A stretch of 30,223 bases of DNA, taken from positions 45,765 through 75,987 of the forward strand of contig DFBH01000069.1 in the NCBI GenBank assembly GCA_002366545.1, read 5' to 3'. The translations under genes were made by a program, and so were the position numbers. How positions within the stretch are numbered: position 1 is the first letter of the stretch; the number at the start of each line of letters is the position of its first letter. Below are positions 29,585 to 30,223 of this stretch, piece after piece. The notes below the pieces were generated by a model that saw only the letters and a program-made list of their open reading frames with translations, was not told the DNA's origin and searched no databases. The DNA is from Candidatus Oleimmundimicrobium americanum. GTDB lineage: Bacteria; Actinomycetota; Aquicultoria; UBA3085; Oleimmundimicrobiaceae.

Positions 29585-30223
29585 GTGTTTAAAAAATTGG
29601 CAGCATTTGTTACGGCACTTACATTGTTGGGGAGTTTGTTTTTTATCGGCGCCCCTTTAGCTTTTGCCTTGAGTCCCACCGATACCATAATAATTGAGGG
29701 ACATGGCTGGGGTCACGCCGTTGGCATGTGTCAGTATGGAGCCAAGGGTATGGCCGAGGCGGGTTTTACTTATGACCAAATCCTTGCGCATTATTATCAA
29801 AATACAACCTTAGAAGCGGGAAGCGTCCCCGAAAAAGTTAAAGTTGGATTATTAACCAATCAAAGTGAGATTTCAGTTACCTGTGCCGGCATTTTCTATA
29901 TTCATGATGGGGCTACCCCAATTGTCACAGCTAATCTGGGAGAGGTTTGGAAAGTAAATATGTCGGAGGGTAAATACCAAGTAATTAATGATGATGTGTC
30001 TCTTGGAGCTTACACGGGCCCGATAATATTTAGCTCAGCTAATCCCAGTTCAAAATTTTTGGAACTGCCTCAAAAAGGAACTTATAGCCATTTTCGGGGC
30101 AATATGATAGTTCAATTGCTCTCAGATGGGCTTGCTGCCATAAACGAGCTTCCTTTTGAGCAATATCTCTATGGTGTTGTGCCTTCGGAGATGCCTTCCA
30201 GCTGGCATCTCGAAGCCCTTAAA
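29585..30223 (+). CDS. SpoIID/LytB-domain protein (3' partial)
   Basis: The frame is open from GTG 29585 to the window end (213 codons). A signal peptide is likely cleaved after LAFA (residue 28). Residues 39-77 carry GHGWGHAVGMCQYGA followed by KGMAEAGFTYDQILAHYYQNT, a motif that closes the SpoIID domain in Bacillus but lies at the N-terminus here. The core SpoIID motif begins at 194, YLYGVVPSEMPSSWHLEALK, with the expected catalytic glutamate E202; the window ends inside it. SpoIID is a lytic transglycosylase acting on denuded glycan strands, which amidases produce; the amidase encoded upstream fits that order. The ribosome site GGGAGTGA lies 6 bases before the GTG. Confidence 0.9.
   Translation, partial: MFKKLAAFVTALTLLGSLFFIGAPLAFALSPTDTIIIEGHGWGHAVGMCQYGAKGMAEAGFTYDQILAHYYQNTTLEAGSVPEKVKVGLLTNQSEISVTCAGIFYIHDGATPIVTANLGEVWKVNMSEGKYQVINDDVSLGAYTGPIIFSSANPSSKFLELPQKGTYSHFRGNMIVQLLSDGLAAINELPFEQYLYGVVPSEMPSSWHLEALK

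Noticed and set aside
29386..29688. - strand open frame across the CGTCATTGC repeats
   Set aside because: It consists of repeat sequence and the reverse of the SpoIID signal region, with no protein-like pattern.

Overview
The window is a moderately AT-rich, gene-dense bacterial chromosome segment with almost everything on the + strand. Gene order (rho, rpmE, thyX, a DUF1385 gene, prfA, prmC, tsaC, a low-molecular-weight phosphatase, rpiB, glyA, dCMP deaminase, the atp operon, murA) follows the backbone shared by Firmicutes and Actinobacteria. A b-delta ATP synthase fusion, CWB2 cell-wall-binding repeats, and a SpoIID/LytB protein with its GHGxGH-type motif at the N-terminus make a deep-branching, probably anaerobic actinobacterium my best guess. 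This is inferred from gene content and not proven. Of the 31 genes whose start can be judged, about 12 appear to begin with TTG.

Layout. 1-3059: fructose-6-phosphate aldolase/transaldolase (5' truncated), Rho, ribosomal protein L31, flavin-dependent thymidylate synthase. 3161-6092: YqhQ-like membrane protein, release factor 1 and its methylase PrmC. 6315-9379: tRNA threonylcarbamoylation (TsaC), LMW phosphatase, RpiB, GlyA. 9380-10174: a ~795-base gene-free island of degenerate periodic repeats. 10175-17608: dCMP deaminase and the ATP synthase genes (AtpZ, AtpI, a, c, b-delta fusion, alpha, gamma, beta, epsilon), ending at a clear intrinsic terminator. 17914-20508: MurA, then a DUF3048 lipoprotein-like gene on the - strand. 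20509-26754: FabZ and a surface-glycan cluster (UDP-HexNAc dehydrogenase, DUF354, UDP-GlcNAc 2-epimerase, DUF4330, Wzy-like polymerase), followed by what may be a flippase remnant. 26997-30223: GerMN lipoprotein, amidase with three CWB2 repeats, and a SpoIID/LytB protein cut by the window end.

How it fits together. The first half is housekeeping: translation termination, one-carbon and pyrimidine supply (GlyA, ThyX, dCMP deaminase) and energy conservation. The second half is envelope biology: MurA starts peptidoglycan synthesis. The epimerase and dehydrogenase can supply UDP-ManNAcA or a related uronic acid for a wall polymer built by the Wzy-like protein. The CWB2 amidase, GerMN and SpoIID proteins would remodel the wall.

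Most unusual features: (i) the ATP synthase b subunit carries only the C-terminal domain of delta, and no separate atpH is present; (ii) the c subunit lacks the usual glycine-rich helix and has two tryptophans there; (iii) degenerate tandem arrays with strict 7-, 8- and 13-base periods fill intergenic gaps, the 7-base class beginning at or within a few bases of the upstream stop codon in four places; (iv) a short palindromic element sits inside three other repeat families.
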